The translations under genes and the position numbers were made by a program. The notes under the pieces were generated by a model. That model searched no databases. It was given only the letters and a program-made list of their open reading frames with translations, and was not told the DNA's origin. A stretch of DNA of 64,000 nt from JAVBPA01 sp031549925 (GTDB taxonomy: Bacteria; Bacillota; Clostridia; Oscillospirales; CAG-272), in contig JAVBPA010000004.1 in assembly GCA_031549925.1 (NCBI GenBank), positions 1-64,000 of the forward strand, given 5' to 3'. Positions 24,692 through 34,789 of this stretch are shown piece by piece (within the stretch, counting starts at the first letter, position 1; every line of letters starts with the position of its first letter).

Positions 24692-26533
24692 TTGCTGCGT
24701 GAAGATTTAAGAAATATTGCTATTATAGCTCACGTTGATCACGGAAAAACAACTCTTGTAGATGAAATGTTAAAACAAGGCGGGGTATACAGAGAAAATC
24801 AAGTTACCCAGGAACGCGCTATGGATTCAAATCCGCTCGAACGTGAACGCGGAATAACTATATTAGCTAAAAATACAGCCGTCCATTATTATAATGATGA
24901 TCATCCGGACGGTGTTAAAATAAATATAATAGATACGCCCGGACATGCCGATTTTTCAGGCGAAGTTGAACGTATTTTAAAAATGGTGAACGGTGTTTTG
25001 CTGCTGGTTGACGCGGCAGAAGGACCTATGCCTCAAACGCGTTTTGTTTTGCAAAAAGCATTGAACGAAGGGCTTCGCGTTATAGTCGTGCTTAATAAAA
25101 TAGATAGACCGGACGCGAGAGCTGAACAGGTTGAAGAAGAAGTACTTGAGCTGCTCCTTGATCTTGAAGCTACAACAGAGCAATTTGATTCACCGATGGT
25201 TTTTTGTTCGGGACGCGCGGGTACGGCTTCTCTGTCGCCTGATGAAATAGGCGTTGATCTAAAACCATTGTTTGAGGTTATACTCGAATATATTCCCGCT
25301 CCTGAGGGAAACGAAACCGCTCCGGTGGAAATGCTCGTTTCGTCCATAGATTATAATGAGTATGTAGGCCGTATTGGGATAGGACGAATTGAAAAAGGAA
25401 CTTTGAACAGCGGACAAGATATTATTGTTACAAACTGGCATGATCCAAACCGCCGTATGAAGACCCGTATTACGGCTATGTTCGGCTTTGACGGACTTAG
25501 CAGAACACCTATACAAAAAGCTTGTGTAGGTGATATTGTGGCTTTTTCGGGTTCTGATATGATTAATATCGGCGATACACTGACAGATCCGCAAAATATA
25601 ACATCTCTCCCTTTTATTAAAATAGACGAACCTACAATGGAAATGACTTTTTCCGTAAACGATAGTCCCTTTGCCGGACGCGAAGGTAAATTTGTTACCA
25701 GCAGACAAATAAGAGACAGATTATACCGCGAATTGCTGCGTGATGTTTCCTTGCGTGTCGAGGACACCGATTCATCGGAATCATTCCGTGTTTGCGGAAG
25801 AGGAGAAATGCATCTTTCCGTACTTATCGAAACAATGCGGCGTGAAGGTTATGAATTATGTGCATCTACTCCGCGTGTTTTGACCCGTGTGATAAATGAT
25901 GTATTGCATGAGCCGATTGAACTTGTTATTGCCGATGTACCCGAACAATATTCCGGAGCGGTAATTGAAAAACTCGGCGGACGCAAAGGTGAAATGCGAA
26001 AAATGGAACTTCGCGGTTCTCGTATGTTTATAGAATATCTCGTTCCTTCACGGTGTCTTATCGGTTATCGTACAGAATTTTTGACTGATACAAGAGGAGA
26101 AGGAATATTTAATTCCGCGCATGACAGTTATGCTCCTTGGAAAGGTGATATAACTATTCGTTTTACAGGTTCGCTGACCGCAAGCGAAGAGGGTGAGGCT
26201 TCTGCTTACGGATGCTTTAACGCTCAGGATCGCGGTATGCTCTTTATATCCCCGCAAACGCAAGTATATGAGGGAATGATAGTAGGGGAATGTCCCAAAA
26301 AAGAAGATATCGCAGTTAATGTTTGCCGCAGAAAACAATTAAATTCCGTTCGTTCATCCGGATCTGCGGAAGAAGCTCTACGCCTTGTTACTCCCAGAAA
26401 GCTGAGCCTTGAAGAAGCGATAGAATTTATAGCCGAAGATGAATTAATAGAAGTTACACCCAAAAATATAAGACTGCGTAAACGCATATTAAATACAGAA
26501 CTTCGTCTCAAGGCGCAAAGCAGAAGTAAATAA
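24692..26533 (+). CDS. typA: Ribosome-associated GTPase TypA/BipA
   Basis: A 613-residue translational GTPase that helps ribosome assembly and stress or cold adaptation. G-domain motifs are intact: AHVDHGKT (G1), RGITI (G2), DTPGHAD (G3) and NKIDRP (G4). EF-G-like domains II, III and V follow, and the family-specific C-terminal domain ends KNIRLRKRIL. The start is TTG with AGAGG upstream, and the family's conserved beginning follows directly. A short membrane-protein gene follows 13 bp downstream. Confidence 0.96.
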   Translation: MLREDLRNIAIIAHVDHGKTTLVDEMLKQGGVYRENQVTQERAMDSNPLERERGITILAKNTAVHYYNDDHPDGVKINIIDTPGHADFSGEVERILKMVNGVLLLVDAAEGPMPQTRFVLQKALNEGLRVIVVLNKIDRPDARAEQVEEEVLELLLDLEATTEQFDSPMVFCSGRAGTASLSPDEIGVDLKPLFEVILEYIPAPEGNETAPVEMLVSSIDYNEYVGRIGIGRIEKGTLNSGQDIIVTNWHDPNRRMKTRITAMFGFDGLSRTPIQKACVGDIVAFSGSDMINIGDTLTDPQNITSLPFIKIDEPTMEMTFSVNDSPFAGREGKFVTSRQIRDRLYRELLRDVSLRVEDTDSSESFRVCGRGEMHLSVLIETMRREGYELCASTPRVLTRVINDVLHEPIELVIADVPEQYSGAVIEKLGGRKGEMRKMELRGSRMFIEYLVPSRCLIGYRTEFLTDTRGEGIFNSAHDSYAPWKGDITIRFTGSLTASEEGEASAYGCFNAQDRGMLFISPQTQVYEGMIVGECPKKEDIAVNVCRRKQLNSVRSSGSAEEALRLVTPRKLSLEEAIEFIAEDELIEVTPKNIRLRKRILNTELRLKAQSRSK

Positions 26534-26546
26534 AGAGGATATTATC

Positions 26547-27128
26547 ATGGGTCAAAATGAAGTGATATATGCTTATACACCTCCTGTAGAAAGAAAACCC
26601 GCCGTTATAGTAGTTATTATATGCGGTATAATCGCGGCGGCAGGATATTTTGCCTCATACACAACTTTCATACCTCCGATTATAGGGCAGCTTATAGCTG
26701 TGGTTTCCGGTATCGCCGCAATACAGATAACCACAAGATTTTTACTTACGCATTACACATATATACTTGAACATGGGAATGAAAAGGTAATAAACTTAGA
26801 AGACGAATTCAACCAGGATCCGATGGCTTATTTAGATATAAAAAATTCGGATATAATTTTACGTTTTGTAAAAACAAAAGGAAAAGAAGTCAAGTCAGAG
26901 GGCGGATTTCCTGTCAATTGTATTACGGAATCAATAAAAATAGATCATGATACTAAAAAAAGCAGGCAAAATGTAAACAAAACAGAAAAAACAAAAGTTT
27001 TCAATTTTACTAATAATTTATTTCCCGCAGAAAAGCTCAGGCTTAATCTGGTTATGGGGGATAAAAAAATATCTGTTTTAATAGAAGCCGACGAATATCT
27101 GACGAAATTTTTAAAAGCAGGAGATTGA
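26547..27128 (+). CDS. Hypothetical protein with two N-terminal membrane helices
   Basis: The 193-residue protein has hydrophobic segments at about 20-38 and 44-62, then a hydrophilic domain of about 125 residues with alternating strands (KNSDIILRFVKTKG and MGDKKISVLIEADEYL). I do not recognise the family. The cytoplasmic part is reminiscent of small beta-rich domains found behind twin-helix anchors. It follows typA by 13 bp with its own AAAGAGG site and is probably co-transcribed. Confidence 0.65.
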   Translation: MGQNEVIYAYTPPVERKPAVIVVIICGIIAAAGYFASYTTFIPPIIGQLIAVVSGIAAIQITTRFLLTHYTYILEHGNEKVINLEDEFNQDPMAYLDIKNSDIILRFVKTKGKEVKSEGGFPVNCITESIKIDHDTKKSRQNVNKTEKTKVFNFTNNLFPAEKLRLNLVMGDKKISVLIEADEYLTKFLKAGD

Positions 27129-27264
27129 AAATAAATAGGTTAATATTAAATTATCCGAAAAACGTAATATTAAATTTGCTTTTGAATATATAATTTTTAT
27201 AAGTTCATATACAATAATGATATTCTTAAATATTTATATAATACAAATTAATAAAACCACAAAA

Positions 27265-27306
27265 AAAAGAGTTTCCTTGCAAATTAAGCTGAGAGGAAAC
27301 TCTTTT
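27265..27306 (+). terminator. Intrinsic terminator of the typA operon
   Basis: A 13-bp perfect stem (27265-27277 with 27294-27306, 16-nt loop) ends in TTTT. It lies in a 308-bp gap between convergent genes that is otherwise AT-rich and empty. Confidence 0.75.
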
Positions 27307-27340
27307 GTTGCAATATAGCAAAAATTTATAATGAATTAAA

Positions 27341-27385
27341 AAGAAGCAAATAAAAACTTGAATAAGTGTGTTCTATTTGCTTCTT
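27341..27385 (-). terminator. Intrinsic terminator of the large M23 gene
   Basis: A 12-bp perfect inverted repeat (27341-27352 with 27374-27385) is followed on the minus strand by TTTTTAATT. It stands about 50 bases past the M23-type gene's stop codon. Confidence 0.7.
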
Positions 27386-27436
27386 GCCAATATACTGTTT
27401 ATATTAGGTTTGCTTTATAAATAGACTATTAATATT

Positions 27437-29146
27437 TTACCAGTTCATTAAAATTCCGTGATCGGGTTTGCCTATAGCCGCTTCGTTTGTATCTGTATCC
27501 CAGAACCAAAGGCTGTAAGGGCTTACCGGCACATCAAAGATATATAATCCGAAATGCAAGTTAACCGTATTAGTGAATCCGGTGTTACCCACTACTCCGA
27601 GAACATCTCCGGCTTTTACGATATCACCTTCGCTGACTACCGTACTGCTCATATGCGCATATAAACTCTTGAGGCCGAATCCGTGTTCAATTACTACAGT
27701 TCTTCCGGAAAGGGTTTGAGTACCTGCGTAAATTACTTTACCGTCATATGCGGCATATACTTCCATTCCTTCCTGCACTTTAAAATCAACGCCCTGATGA
27801 CGGTAATTTACTCCGTTGGCTGTCAAAGTGCGGTGAATTCCTATACCCAGCTGAACTTGATCGGTTTTTGACGGAAGCAGCCATTTTTCCGCAGGTTTCC
27901 AATAACGCTCATTTTCCTGATATCCGAAATAAAGCTTCATGTTTTCGTTGAATGCGTTGATTGACGATTCTGTACGAGTCATGGATATAATTTCAGCCGA
28001 TATATCATAATCACGCCATTTGAAAGTTTTTTCCGCTACGTTTAATGTAAGCGTGGTAGTTATATCTTTATATGTTATATCAAAAGTATAATTCGGGTTG
28101 TAATCAAGCTCATAACTAATCGGTACAAGCGCGACAACGCATCCTTCTCCCTGTTCTTTATCCGCAAAAAAGACGGGTGTAAACTTAATTTCAGGAGTAC
28201 TTGTAAACACGATATCCTGCGGATTTGTTACGTTTCGTCCGGTTATCGCAATAAATTCTCCCGGATAGATTTCCGATTGACCGAGATAGAATTCGGAAGG
28301 CGCGGTAACATCTACTATAAAATTATAAAAAGCTTCGCCCCAAAAATCACGGTCGTCGAATTCGTACCATTTTGCTGTAACAGCCACGCTTAATTTTTTA
28401 TTTTCCGAAAAATCCAATTGCGAGATATTTTCGTATAAATCGTTATACAATTCATTTTCTCCGTCAAGAATACGTATCTCGAGCAAATCAGGGTATAAAT
28501 TTTCGGGGAAATTTAAGTTAAGAGCTCCGTTTATCGGATATGTTTCACGTTTTTCCGCTAATTTTACAACAGCGTCTCCCCAAACAGAATCACTGCGGCG
28601 GTAACGCCATGTCATGTTTTGAGGATATACCGTTACATTGTTTGATAATTTCATTATAGGAGCGGAAGCGTCTTTATACAAGCTTACAGCATATTGAGTG
28701 GTTATAAATTTTTCCGCATATTCGCTTTCTATATGATAAGCGTTTCCTTTTGAATCGGTATAATATGCGTCTGCCGTATCGGTTGTGAAATAATATTTAT
28801 ACTTATTTTCAAGGTTATAACTGAAAAAAGTAACTGTAAAACAGGGGGTTCCTACAAGAGGCGAGGGCAATTCTGATAAAGATTTCGCCTTTGTATTCAT
28901 TTCACAGAAAAAACTTATGATATCACTTTTTTTGCCGGAAGGAAGATCAAAAACAGCATTGGTTTCCTCAGATACAGCCGAACGCTTAATTTCATAAACT
29001 GTCCCGTCCGTATCTTCTATTACAATTTGGAATACCGCACTGTCGGTAACAGGCATATTTTGAACTAACAAATAATAGACAATTGCTATTACAGTCGGCA
29101 AAAAAAGCGCAAGCGTTAACAAGACAGTTTTAGTCGTTATCTTCAT
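27437..29146 (-). CDS. Membrane-anchored M23 (LytM-like) protein, likely impaired
   Basis: About 569 residues: a short cytoplasmic start (MKITTKT), one membrane helix, a long beta-rich extracellular region of about 400 residues, and a C-terminal M23 domain. The zinc H-x3-D pair (RHQGVDF) and the second-site His (LYAHMSS) are present. The usual HxH is NLH (VNLHFGLY), so one catalytic His is replaced by Asn. It may act as a non-catalytic activator or scaffold, as some LytM proteins do. I start at the ATG at 29146, with AGGGAGA seven bases upstream. A longer frame to 29215 would run through the promoter. Confidence 0.8.
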   Translation of the reverse strand: MKITTKTVLLTLALFLPTVIAIVYYLLVQNMPVTDSAVFQIVIEDTDGTVYEIKRSAVSEETNAVFDLPSGKKSDIISFFCEMNTKAKSLSELPSPLVGTPCFTVTFFSYNLENKYKYYFTTDTADAYYTDSKGNAYHIESEYAEKFITTQYAVSLYKDASAPIMKLSNNVTVYPQNMTWRYRRSDSVWGDAVVKLAEKRETYPINGALNLNFPENLYPDLLEIRILDGENELYNDLYENISQLDFSENKKLSVAVTAKWYEFDDRDFWGEAFYNFIVDVTAPSEFYLGQSEIYPGEFIAITGRNVTNPQDIVFTSTPEIKFTPVFFADKEQGEGCVVALVPISYELDYNPNYTFDITYKDITTTLTLNVAEKTFKWRDYDISAEIISMTRTESSINAFNENMKLYFGYQENERYWKPAEKWLLPSKTDQVQLGIGIHRTLTANGVNYRHQGVDFKVQEGMEVYAAYDGKVIYAGTQTLSGRTVVIEHGFGLKSLYAHMSSTVVSEGDIVKAGDVLGVVGNTGFTNTVNLHFGLYIFDVPVSPYSLWFWDTDTNEAAIGKPDHGILMNW

Positions 29147-29186
29147 TCGCGATCTCCCTATTTTTATGTTTTTTATCTTTTTACAT

Positions 29187-29215
29187 ATTATACAACATTT
29201 TTTTCTCAAGGTCAA
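29187..29215 (-). promoter_or_regulatory. Sigma-A promoter of the large M23 gene
   Basis: On the minus strand: TTGACC, 17 bases, TATAAT. It ends about 40 bases before the chosen start codon at 29146, which supports that start. Confidence 0.75.
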
Positions 29216-29620
29216 TATAAAACGTTCTGTATATAAAAAAAATGTTCCCTGTTTTAATATTAAAATATGTGGAATACTACAAAAAACGCAAACAGCCTTT
29301 TTTGCAATTTATTCAAAATGAATTATATGATATAATGAATTTAACATTAAAGTATATCAAATACCATATATTGATAATAAATAAAAGATATATATCAAAT
29401 CCGTATATTAATACCATGTTTGAAAAATCGTTTTTTATATAAAGCAAAATTTATATATTTTTTATAAATTAATCATTTACAATTAAAAAATATAATATTT
29501 ATTAATTATTCTGGTGTAAAATGAATTGAGTACCGTATTTTATATAAATCTTTATTATTCGGATATATGAATAATATTTAATCATTACATTAATATACAT
29601 AATTTTTGTATCGTAAATAA

Positions 29621-29649
29621 TTGATGAAGTTATTTATTTATGATATAAT
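29621..29649 (+). promoter_or_regulatory. Sigma-A promoter upstream of the SGNH gene
   Basis: TTGATG, 17 bases, TATAAT. The leader to the ATG at 29857 is about 200 nt. Apart from this promoter and the hairpin at 29763-29816, the 710-bp gap from 29147 to 29856 shows only AT-rich sequence. Confidence 0.6.
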
Positions 29650-29762
29650 ATTCCATAAATTCGGAACTTTTTATTTGCAAAAAACGTCTAATGTACGAAC
29701 AAACGAACAGTCATATTTATAACTGTAATAATGGTTTTAAATATGTTATAAAAACTTAACGA

Positions 29763-29816
29763 TTGAAAATTTTAACATCCGTATTTTTGAAATAAAGTTT
29801 ACGGTAAAATTTTCAA
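29763..29816 (+). promoter_or_regulatory. Large hairpin in the SGNH leader
   Basis: A 12-bp perfect inverted repeat (29763-29774 with 29805-29816) is extended inward by CCGTA/TACGG (29779-29783 with 29800-29804) across a four-base bulge. It ends about 20 bases before the ribosome site. No U-tract follows, so it is more likely a regulatory or mRNA-stabilising fold than a terminator. Confidence 0.5.
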
Positions 29817-29856
29817 CATAACTATAGATTGCCTAAAGGACAGGTGCATTGAATAA

Positions 29857-31113
29857 ATGCGTAATACCTACGGAACGATACGCAAATTTTTAACATTTGC
29901 GGTTTTTATGATTTTGCTTTTCCTGCTCGCTGTGTCACTCAATTTAAATTCTGACAAAGCGATTGCTATAGATAAAATATTAAGAGACAAAAAAAACAAC
30001 GATTTCGGAAATGATTCTGTTAAAGTTATATTCCCCGCAAATAAGGTTTTATCTGAATTAGGAGAATCAATACCTCCATTTTTGACAGAACCTGTGACTT
30101 ATGCACCTATTACCGAAAGCACTGCCTCTAAAACGGAAGAAATTACCGAAAACAGTTCGTCCGAAACAACAACGGGCGAACCGATTGAATATCCTTCAAC
30201 GCAGGACGAAAGCGGATTTACCCTGACTTATCCGACTCAGCTTCCGGCAAGTGATTCCGTGAGTTCGGACTATTTTGGTGACGCTCTGTTTATCGGAGAT
30301 TCCCGTACTGTCGGTTTTTGTAATTATACAGGAATTTCAAAATATAGTTATGCTATGGTTTCATTAAATATCAAAAGTGTTTTGACTAACGCTTTTATAG
30401 AAGACCGTGACTGGGAAACCGGAGAACCGGTAATGCGTACTGTGCTCGATACTCTTCGTATTTATCCGAAGGCGTTCGGTAAAGTTTATATAAGTTTCGG
30501 TGTAAACGAATATTCATGGCAAGGCAGTCTGTTTATCGCCTGCTACGAATATTTTCTTGATAAAATTATCGAAATCCTTCCCGAGGATACCGTTATTTAT
30601 ATTCAATCGATACTTCCGGTAAATGAAAAACAAGCCGCCGAACACGGATACAGAGTGAAAAATTATCAGCTTGCGGAATTTAATAAATTACTCGCGGATA
30701 TGGCGGACAGATACGGAATTAATTTTGTGAATACAGCCGAAGCGGTTTACTATAATGAACGGTTTGCAATTGAAAGAGGAGTTGCGGGAGACGGAATACA
30801 TTTTAATAAAAGTGCATGTTTGAAGATAAAAGATTATTTGTTTACCCATACATACAGAGAAAATAAAGAAGATTACATATTACCTGAAACAACGACTGAA
30901 ACCGAAACGGAAACAACAGCAGAGCAAACCGAAACGAAAGTACCGGTACAAACAGATCCTCCGGATGAAGAAACTGTCAGATCCGAAGAAACAGAACCGG
31001 AGACAGAACCTGCGGTTACAAAGGAACCTGAAAATTCGGAAAGCACCGCGAAAACGGAACCTCCTACTCCTGTTACCGAGGAACCGGTTACAACTCATAT
31101 CACAATGGTATAA
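29857..31113 (+). CDS. Surface SGNH/GDSL-family hydrolase with Thr/Glu-rich arms
   Basis: The 418-residue protein starts with one membrane helix (about 12-31) as an anchor or uncleaved signal. A Thr/Glu/Ser-rich linker (about 85-125), an SGNH domain (about 140-335) and a second Thr/Glu/Pro-rich tail (340-418) follow. Active-site residues are visible: S149 in FIGDSRTVG, Asn in SFGVNEYSW, and D312/H315 in GDGIHF. Such proteins remove or transfer acetyl groups on cell-wall or surface sugars. The charged repetitive arms suggest wall spanning. It is followed after 80 bp by a DUF4358-like lipoprotein gene, a common pairing in Clostridia to my knowledge. Confidence 0.82.
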   Translation: MRNTYGTIRKFLTFAVFMILLFLLAVSLNLNSDKAIAIDKILRDKKNNDFGNDSVKVIFPANKVLSELGESIPPFLTEPVTYAPITESTASKTEEITENSSSETTTGEPIEYPSTQDESGFTLTYPTQLPASDSVSSDYFGDALFIGDSRTVGFCNYTGISKYSYAMVSLNIKSVLTNAFIEDRDWETGEPVMRTVLDTLRIYPKAFGKVYISFGVNEYSWQGSLFIACYEYFLDKIIEILPEDTVIYIQSILPVNEKQAAEHGYRVKNYQLAEFNKLLADMADRYGINFVNTAEAVYYNERFAIERGVAGDGIHFNKSACLKIKDYLFTHTYRENKEDYILPETTTETETETTAEQTETKVPVQTDPPDEETVRSEETEPETEPAVTKEPENSESTAKTEPPTPVTEEPVTTHITMV

Positions 31114-31193
31114 TTTTAACTAACAGTATATCAGTACAATATCAAAATAATAATAAAATATTTTATTGTGTATTATTTACACGAAGAGGGCAT

Positions 31194-31703
31194 ATGAAGA
31201 CACATGAAGAAAAATTGAAACACATTAAACCTTTAAAATTTTTGCCGCTTATTATAGTTTTAGTTATAACATTTTTAACCGCAGCTTCATGCAGTTCCGA
31301 TAATGACGATTATGAAGGAGCGGTATTTGACATAGATAAAACGGCTCTCACATTCTTAACAGATTTAAAATTCGGTGATGAACTCGTATTGATAGAAGAT
31401 GAAACGGTACAATTAAAATACAATTTCGGCGGAGACAAAACGGTTGTTTATGCGGGTTCAGGCGCTACACCCGAAATAATTATTGCAGTAAAATGTTCCA
31501 CCAGAGATGCCGCGCTTGATGTATTCGCTAAAATAGACGGTTTTATCGGCGAACAAAAAAATATATTTGACGATTATAACACATCTGAACGCCCGAAGCT
31601 TGATGAAGCTGTATACGATGTTTATGGCAGTTATGTATTTTGCGTTGTAAGCGCTGATACAGCTCAATCGGTAGAAGCTATAATTAAATCCAACGCTAAT
31701 TAA
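31194..31703 (+). CDS. DUF4358-like lipoprotein
   Basis: The 169 residues begin with a positively charged stretch and a membrane segment ending in lipobox TAASC (Cys about 34), so it should be lipid-anchored outside the cell. The mature part has the pattern I associate with DUF4358: an IIIAVKCSTRDAALDVFAKI strand-helix unit, then a conserved aromatic-rich DDYNTSERPKLDEAVY region and GSYVFCVVSAD. The function of the family is unknown. The preceding SGNH hydrolase suggests a role in surface polymer acetylation, which is inference from neighbourhood. Confidence 0.7.
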   Translation: MKTHEEKLKHIKPLKFLPLIIVLVITFLTAASCSSDNDDYEGAVFDIDKTALTFLTDLKFGDELVLIEDETVQLKYNFGGDKTVVYAGSGATPEIIIAVKCSTRDAALDVFAKIDGFIGEQKNIFDDYNTSERPKLDEAVYDVYGSYVFCVVSADTAQSVEAIIKSNAN

Positions 31704-31756
31704 TTATTTCGATTAAAAATCAAGACATTTATTTTATTAAATAAAGGACGTTTTCT

Positions 31757-34672
31757 ATGAAAGATCGGTATAATAATAACAAAAATTTTAATAATTCCAA
31801 AAATGCGGCTGCTAAAACAAAAATAACAGTCGTTTTTCTGTTATTTGCAATAATATTTTCATCTTTTCCCTTATTTGCTTCTTCCGGAACTGCTGATGAA
31901 AGAAACAAAATCGCCGCTATATTATCAGACGGATTTTATAATCCGGAAGAACTTGATATTACGTTTACGGGTGAAGAATATTTAACAAAAAATACAATAA
32001 AAAGTTTGTCAGCAGATCTTTACGCCGACGGGTTGTATCTTAATGCAGCGATACCTTTTGCTTATGATTATGCCGGTTCGGGGGATACAGGCAATAAAAA
32101 CGGAGATACGAAAGTTACCGGAAGATCTAATACCGGCGCGTATCTCGCTTCTTATTTTAACAGTTTATCATCCGAAACACAGCTTTTAACGATGAAAGTT
32201 TATACGGATACAGGAGCATTTTCAGCGGAAGCGGCTGTTTTAGCTTTATGCGATGCGGCGGTTTTAGGTGCTTCTGTTATCGTTTTTGATGTAATGCTTT
32301 CATCTGTTGATATGGAAAATAAATTCTATTTGAGCCTATTGGATTCTATAAACGCATTAGAGGAAGCTGGTATTACGGTCGTATGTCCGGCAGGCGATGG
32401 TTTTATGACAGGTAATCAATCGGTTTATTCGCAAAAGGGAATAAATAATCCTTTAACTGTAAATTCCGATTACGGAATATTATCTCACCCGGCTGTTTAC
32501 GAATATATTTTCGCAGCGGCCAGCAGTGAGAGTATTTATTATACCGATTATTGTATAAGATTCGGCGATTCCGGTTATGCCAGGTATACCGATACAAATC
32601 TTTCTTCGGAAGTATTAAAAGATAAAAGCTTTACGCAAAACTTTGACGGACAGGAAATTAAATATGTTGTTATACCCGGAACCGGAAAAGCGGAAGATTA
32701 CATCGGATTGGATTTAACTGAAAGCTTTGCTCTGATAGAACGCGGAGAAATTTCTTTTGTTGAAAAATTAAACAATGCCGCAGATGCTGGTGCTATAGGA
32801 GCTGTCGTATATGATAATATCAAAAATAATAATGAAAAGATAAACATGGCAATCAGCGGAGCCGCTATACCGGGAATATTTGTTTCCGCTGAATCCGGAG
32901 AACAAATGAAAGCGGAAAAGAATAAAACTATCAAAATAAAAGACGGCGACAGCGAAAAATTTGATGTTTACAACGGAGGAATAATTTCCGGTTTTTCGGC
33001 GCGCAGTTCGTCGCTTAAATATATAAAACCAGATTTTGCCTCTGTCGGAGGAAAAATTACATTAACAAAATACGATACAAAAATGCTTGCCGAATTCAAT
33101 TCAACGAGATATGCGGCGGTTTCACTTGCAGTTCAAGCGCTCGAAATTAAATCGGTTTTTAATTTTGATAATAAGGATCTCCGTTTATATTTAAAAAATA
33201 TATCTTCTCCCGTAAAAACAACAAGCGGTATCGAATATTCGCCCAGAGCACAGGGAGCGGGTGCATTTGATGAAAGCAAAACTATAAAACCGTCTGTAGT
33301 TTTAACATCAGCAACGGCAGGTAAAACGGATATTTTACTCGGTGATGGACTGAAAAAATCATTTCCGATAACAGTTTCACTCCATAACATATCAGATGAA
33401 AATGTATCAGGTAAGCTTTCGCTTTCGATTTTAGGCGATGAATACACTACTTATTATGAAATAAACGAAGAAACCGGAATACCGGTAGATTCCCGTTTGT
33501 TCGGTTTTTCCATGGAAGAAGAAGGTAATAATTTATCTTATTATAATAAAGGGAAATATGGAAATAATGTTTCGGCTCTGAATTTACTTGATTTGTCATC
33601 CGGTTATCCGTATTTTGTAAACGGAAACCCTAAAGCTTTTGATAAAGCTCACGCGGGAGTATCAGATATAACACGTGAAAAAATAAATTTAAACCGTCAT
33701 TCAAATGATTTTGTTCCTTACACTGTAAATTTAAAACCATATGAAACAAAAAATATAAAAATGCTTGTAACAATTGACGATGAAAGCTTTTCAGAATACA
33801 GCAGGGTATTTAAAAACGGATTTTTCGTTGACGGCTATGTATATTTTGAAACGGATTCCGGCGTTTGTTCAATTCCATATACGGGTTACGCAGGCAGTTA
33901 CAGCATACTTTCCGTATTTGACAGCACTATATTTGACGAGAGCAGCTTTTACCGCAATACATATTATTATTCATATTTATATAAAAATGGAGTTCCGGAG
34001 CTTGTTCCGCTAGGTAAAAATAATTATAACGATGATGAAAATATATACAAAAATCTAATTTCTTTTTCTCCGAATTCGGATGGTTTATCGGATAAACTGC
34101 ATACCGCATTGAATTTAATGCGGGATATCGCATGGCTGAGAATTGAAATTGCAAATGAAGAAAATGAAACGATATATAAAACCTTATATGATTTTAATAT
34201 TTTTAAAAATGTGGGAACAGGAACAACTCTCGATACATATTATGTAAATTTATGGGATGGAGCGGCTTTCGATAATGCTGGGTATATTTATCCTGACGGA
34301 AAATATTCAATAAAATTATTTGCTGAACCTCTTGAAGGCGGAGCAATCCAGACTCTTGATTTAGGTGATGTATATCTTGATACGGCAGCTCCCGAATTGA
34401 CGGAATATAAATTCAACGCAAACGGAGAATTGGAATTAATAAAACTTCACGACGATTTGGGAATACAGTTTGCGGAAGTGATATTGGGTGAAAAATCTAT
34501 AAAGTTTACATTAAAAGAAACTTTGGAAAAGAGCGGTTCAGTTAAAGATTTTACGGCAACCCTCGATATGCTGGAAGAGATAAATAATATTGACAATTCA
34601 AGCGATGAGCCAATATATATTCGCGCTGTCGATTATGCGAATAATATAAAAGTATACCGTTTGAACAGATAA
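31757..34672 (+). CDS. Subtilase-fold pseudoprotease, surface protein
   Basis: This 971-residue secreted protein (signal helix about 22-42) is a paralogue of the active S8 protease at 41907-45068. The same order is visible: subtilase-like region, inserted PA domain (VVIPGTGKAEDY... to about 400), C-terminal beta domains and a FlgD-like SFSPNSDG unit near residue 770. The catalytic elements are gone. The Asp region is absent, HGTHVAG is replaced by an NTGAYLAS-like stretch, the oxyanion Asn in AAGNES becomes PAGDGF, and GTSMASP reads FNSTRYA. It is therefore very unlikely to cleave peptides and may act as a binding or scaffold protein. It follows the DUF4358-like gene by 53 bp. Confidence 0.75.
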   Translation: MKDRYNNNKNFNNSKNAAAKTKITVVFLLFAIIFSSFPLFASSGTADERNKIAAILSDGFYNPEELDITFTGEEYLTKNTIKSLSADLYADGLYLNAAIPFAYDYAGSGDTGNKNGDTKVTGRSNTGAYLASYFNSLSSETQLLTMKVYTDTGAFSAEAAVLALCDAAVLGASVIVFDVMLSSVDMENKFYLSLLDSINALEEAGITVVCPAGDGFMTGNQSVYSQKGINNPLTVNSDYGILSHPAVYEYIFAAASSESIYYTDYCIRFGDSGYARYTDTNLSSEVLKDKSFTQNFDGQEIKYVVIPGTGKAEDYIGLDLTESFALIERGEISFVEKLNNAADAGAIGAVVYDNIKNNNEKINMAISGAAIPGIFVSAESGEQMKAEKNKTIKIKDGDSEKFDVYNGGIISGFSARSSSLKYIKPDFASVGGKITLTKYDTKMLAEFNSTRYAAVSLAVQALEIKSVFNFDNKDLRLYLKNISSPVKTTSGIEYSPRAQGAGAFDESKTIKPSVVLTSATAGKTDILLGDGLKKSFPITVSLHNISDENVSGKLSLSILGDEYTTYYEINEETGIPVDSRLFGFSMEEEGNNLSYYNKGKYGNNVSALNLLDLSSGYPYFVNGNPKAFDKAHAGVSDITREKINLNRHSNDFVPYTVNLKPYETKNIKMLVTIDDESFSEYSRVFKNGFFVDGYVYFETDSGVCSIPYTGYAGSYSILSVFDSTIFDESSFYRNTYYYSYLYKNGVPELVPLGKNNYNDDENIYKNLISFSPNSDGLSDKLHTALNLMRDIAWLRIEIANEENETIYKTLYDFNIFKNVGTGTTLDTYYVNLWDGAAFDNAGYIYPDGKYSIKLFAEPLEGGAIQTLDLGDVYLDTAAPELTEYKFNANGELELIKLHDDLGIQFAEVILGEKSIKFTLKETLEKSGSVKDFTATLDMLEEINNIDNSSDEPIYIRAVDYANNIKVYRLNR

Positions 34673-34697
34673 AATAAATCTGTAATTAATACATGGC

Positions 34698-34726
34698 TTG
34701 ACAAATCATATATAAATAATTATACT
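34698..34726 (+). promoter_or_regulatory. Sigma-A promoter of the Gfo/Idh/MocA gene
   Basis: TTGACA, 17 bases, TATACT, about 65 bases upstream of the ATG at 34790. Confidence 0.7.
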
Positions 34727-34789
34727 TTAAAATGTATCGTGAAATAAAAGATATATTTTATATAATTAGTTCAACGGAGGACTTCCCAA

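Noticed and set aside
29147..29215. Longer N-terminus for the large M23 protein.
   Set aside because: It would overlap the promoter hexamers (29187-29215) and add a charged Cys-rich stretch before the signal helix.
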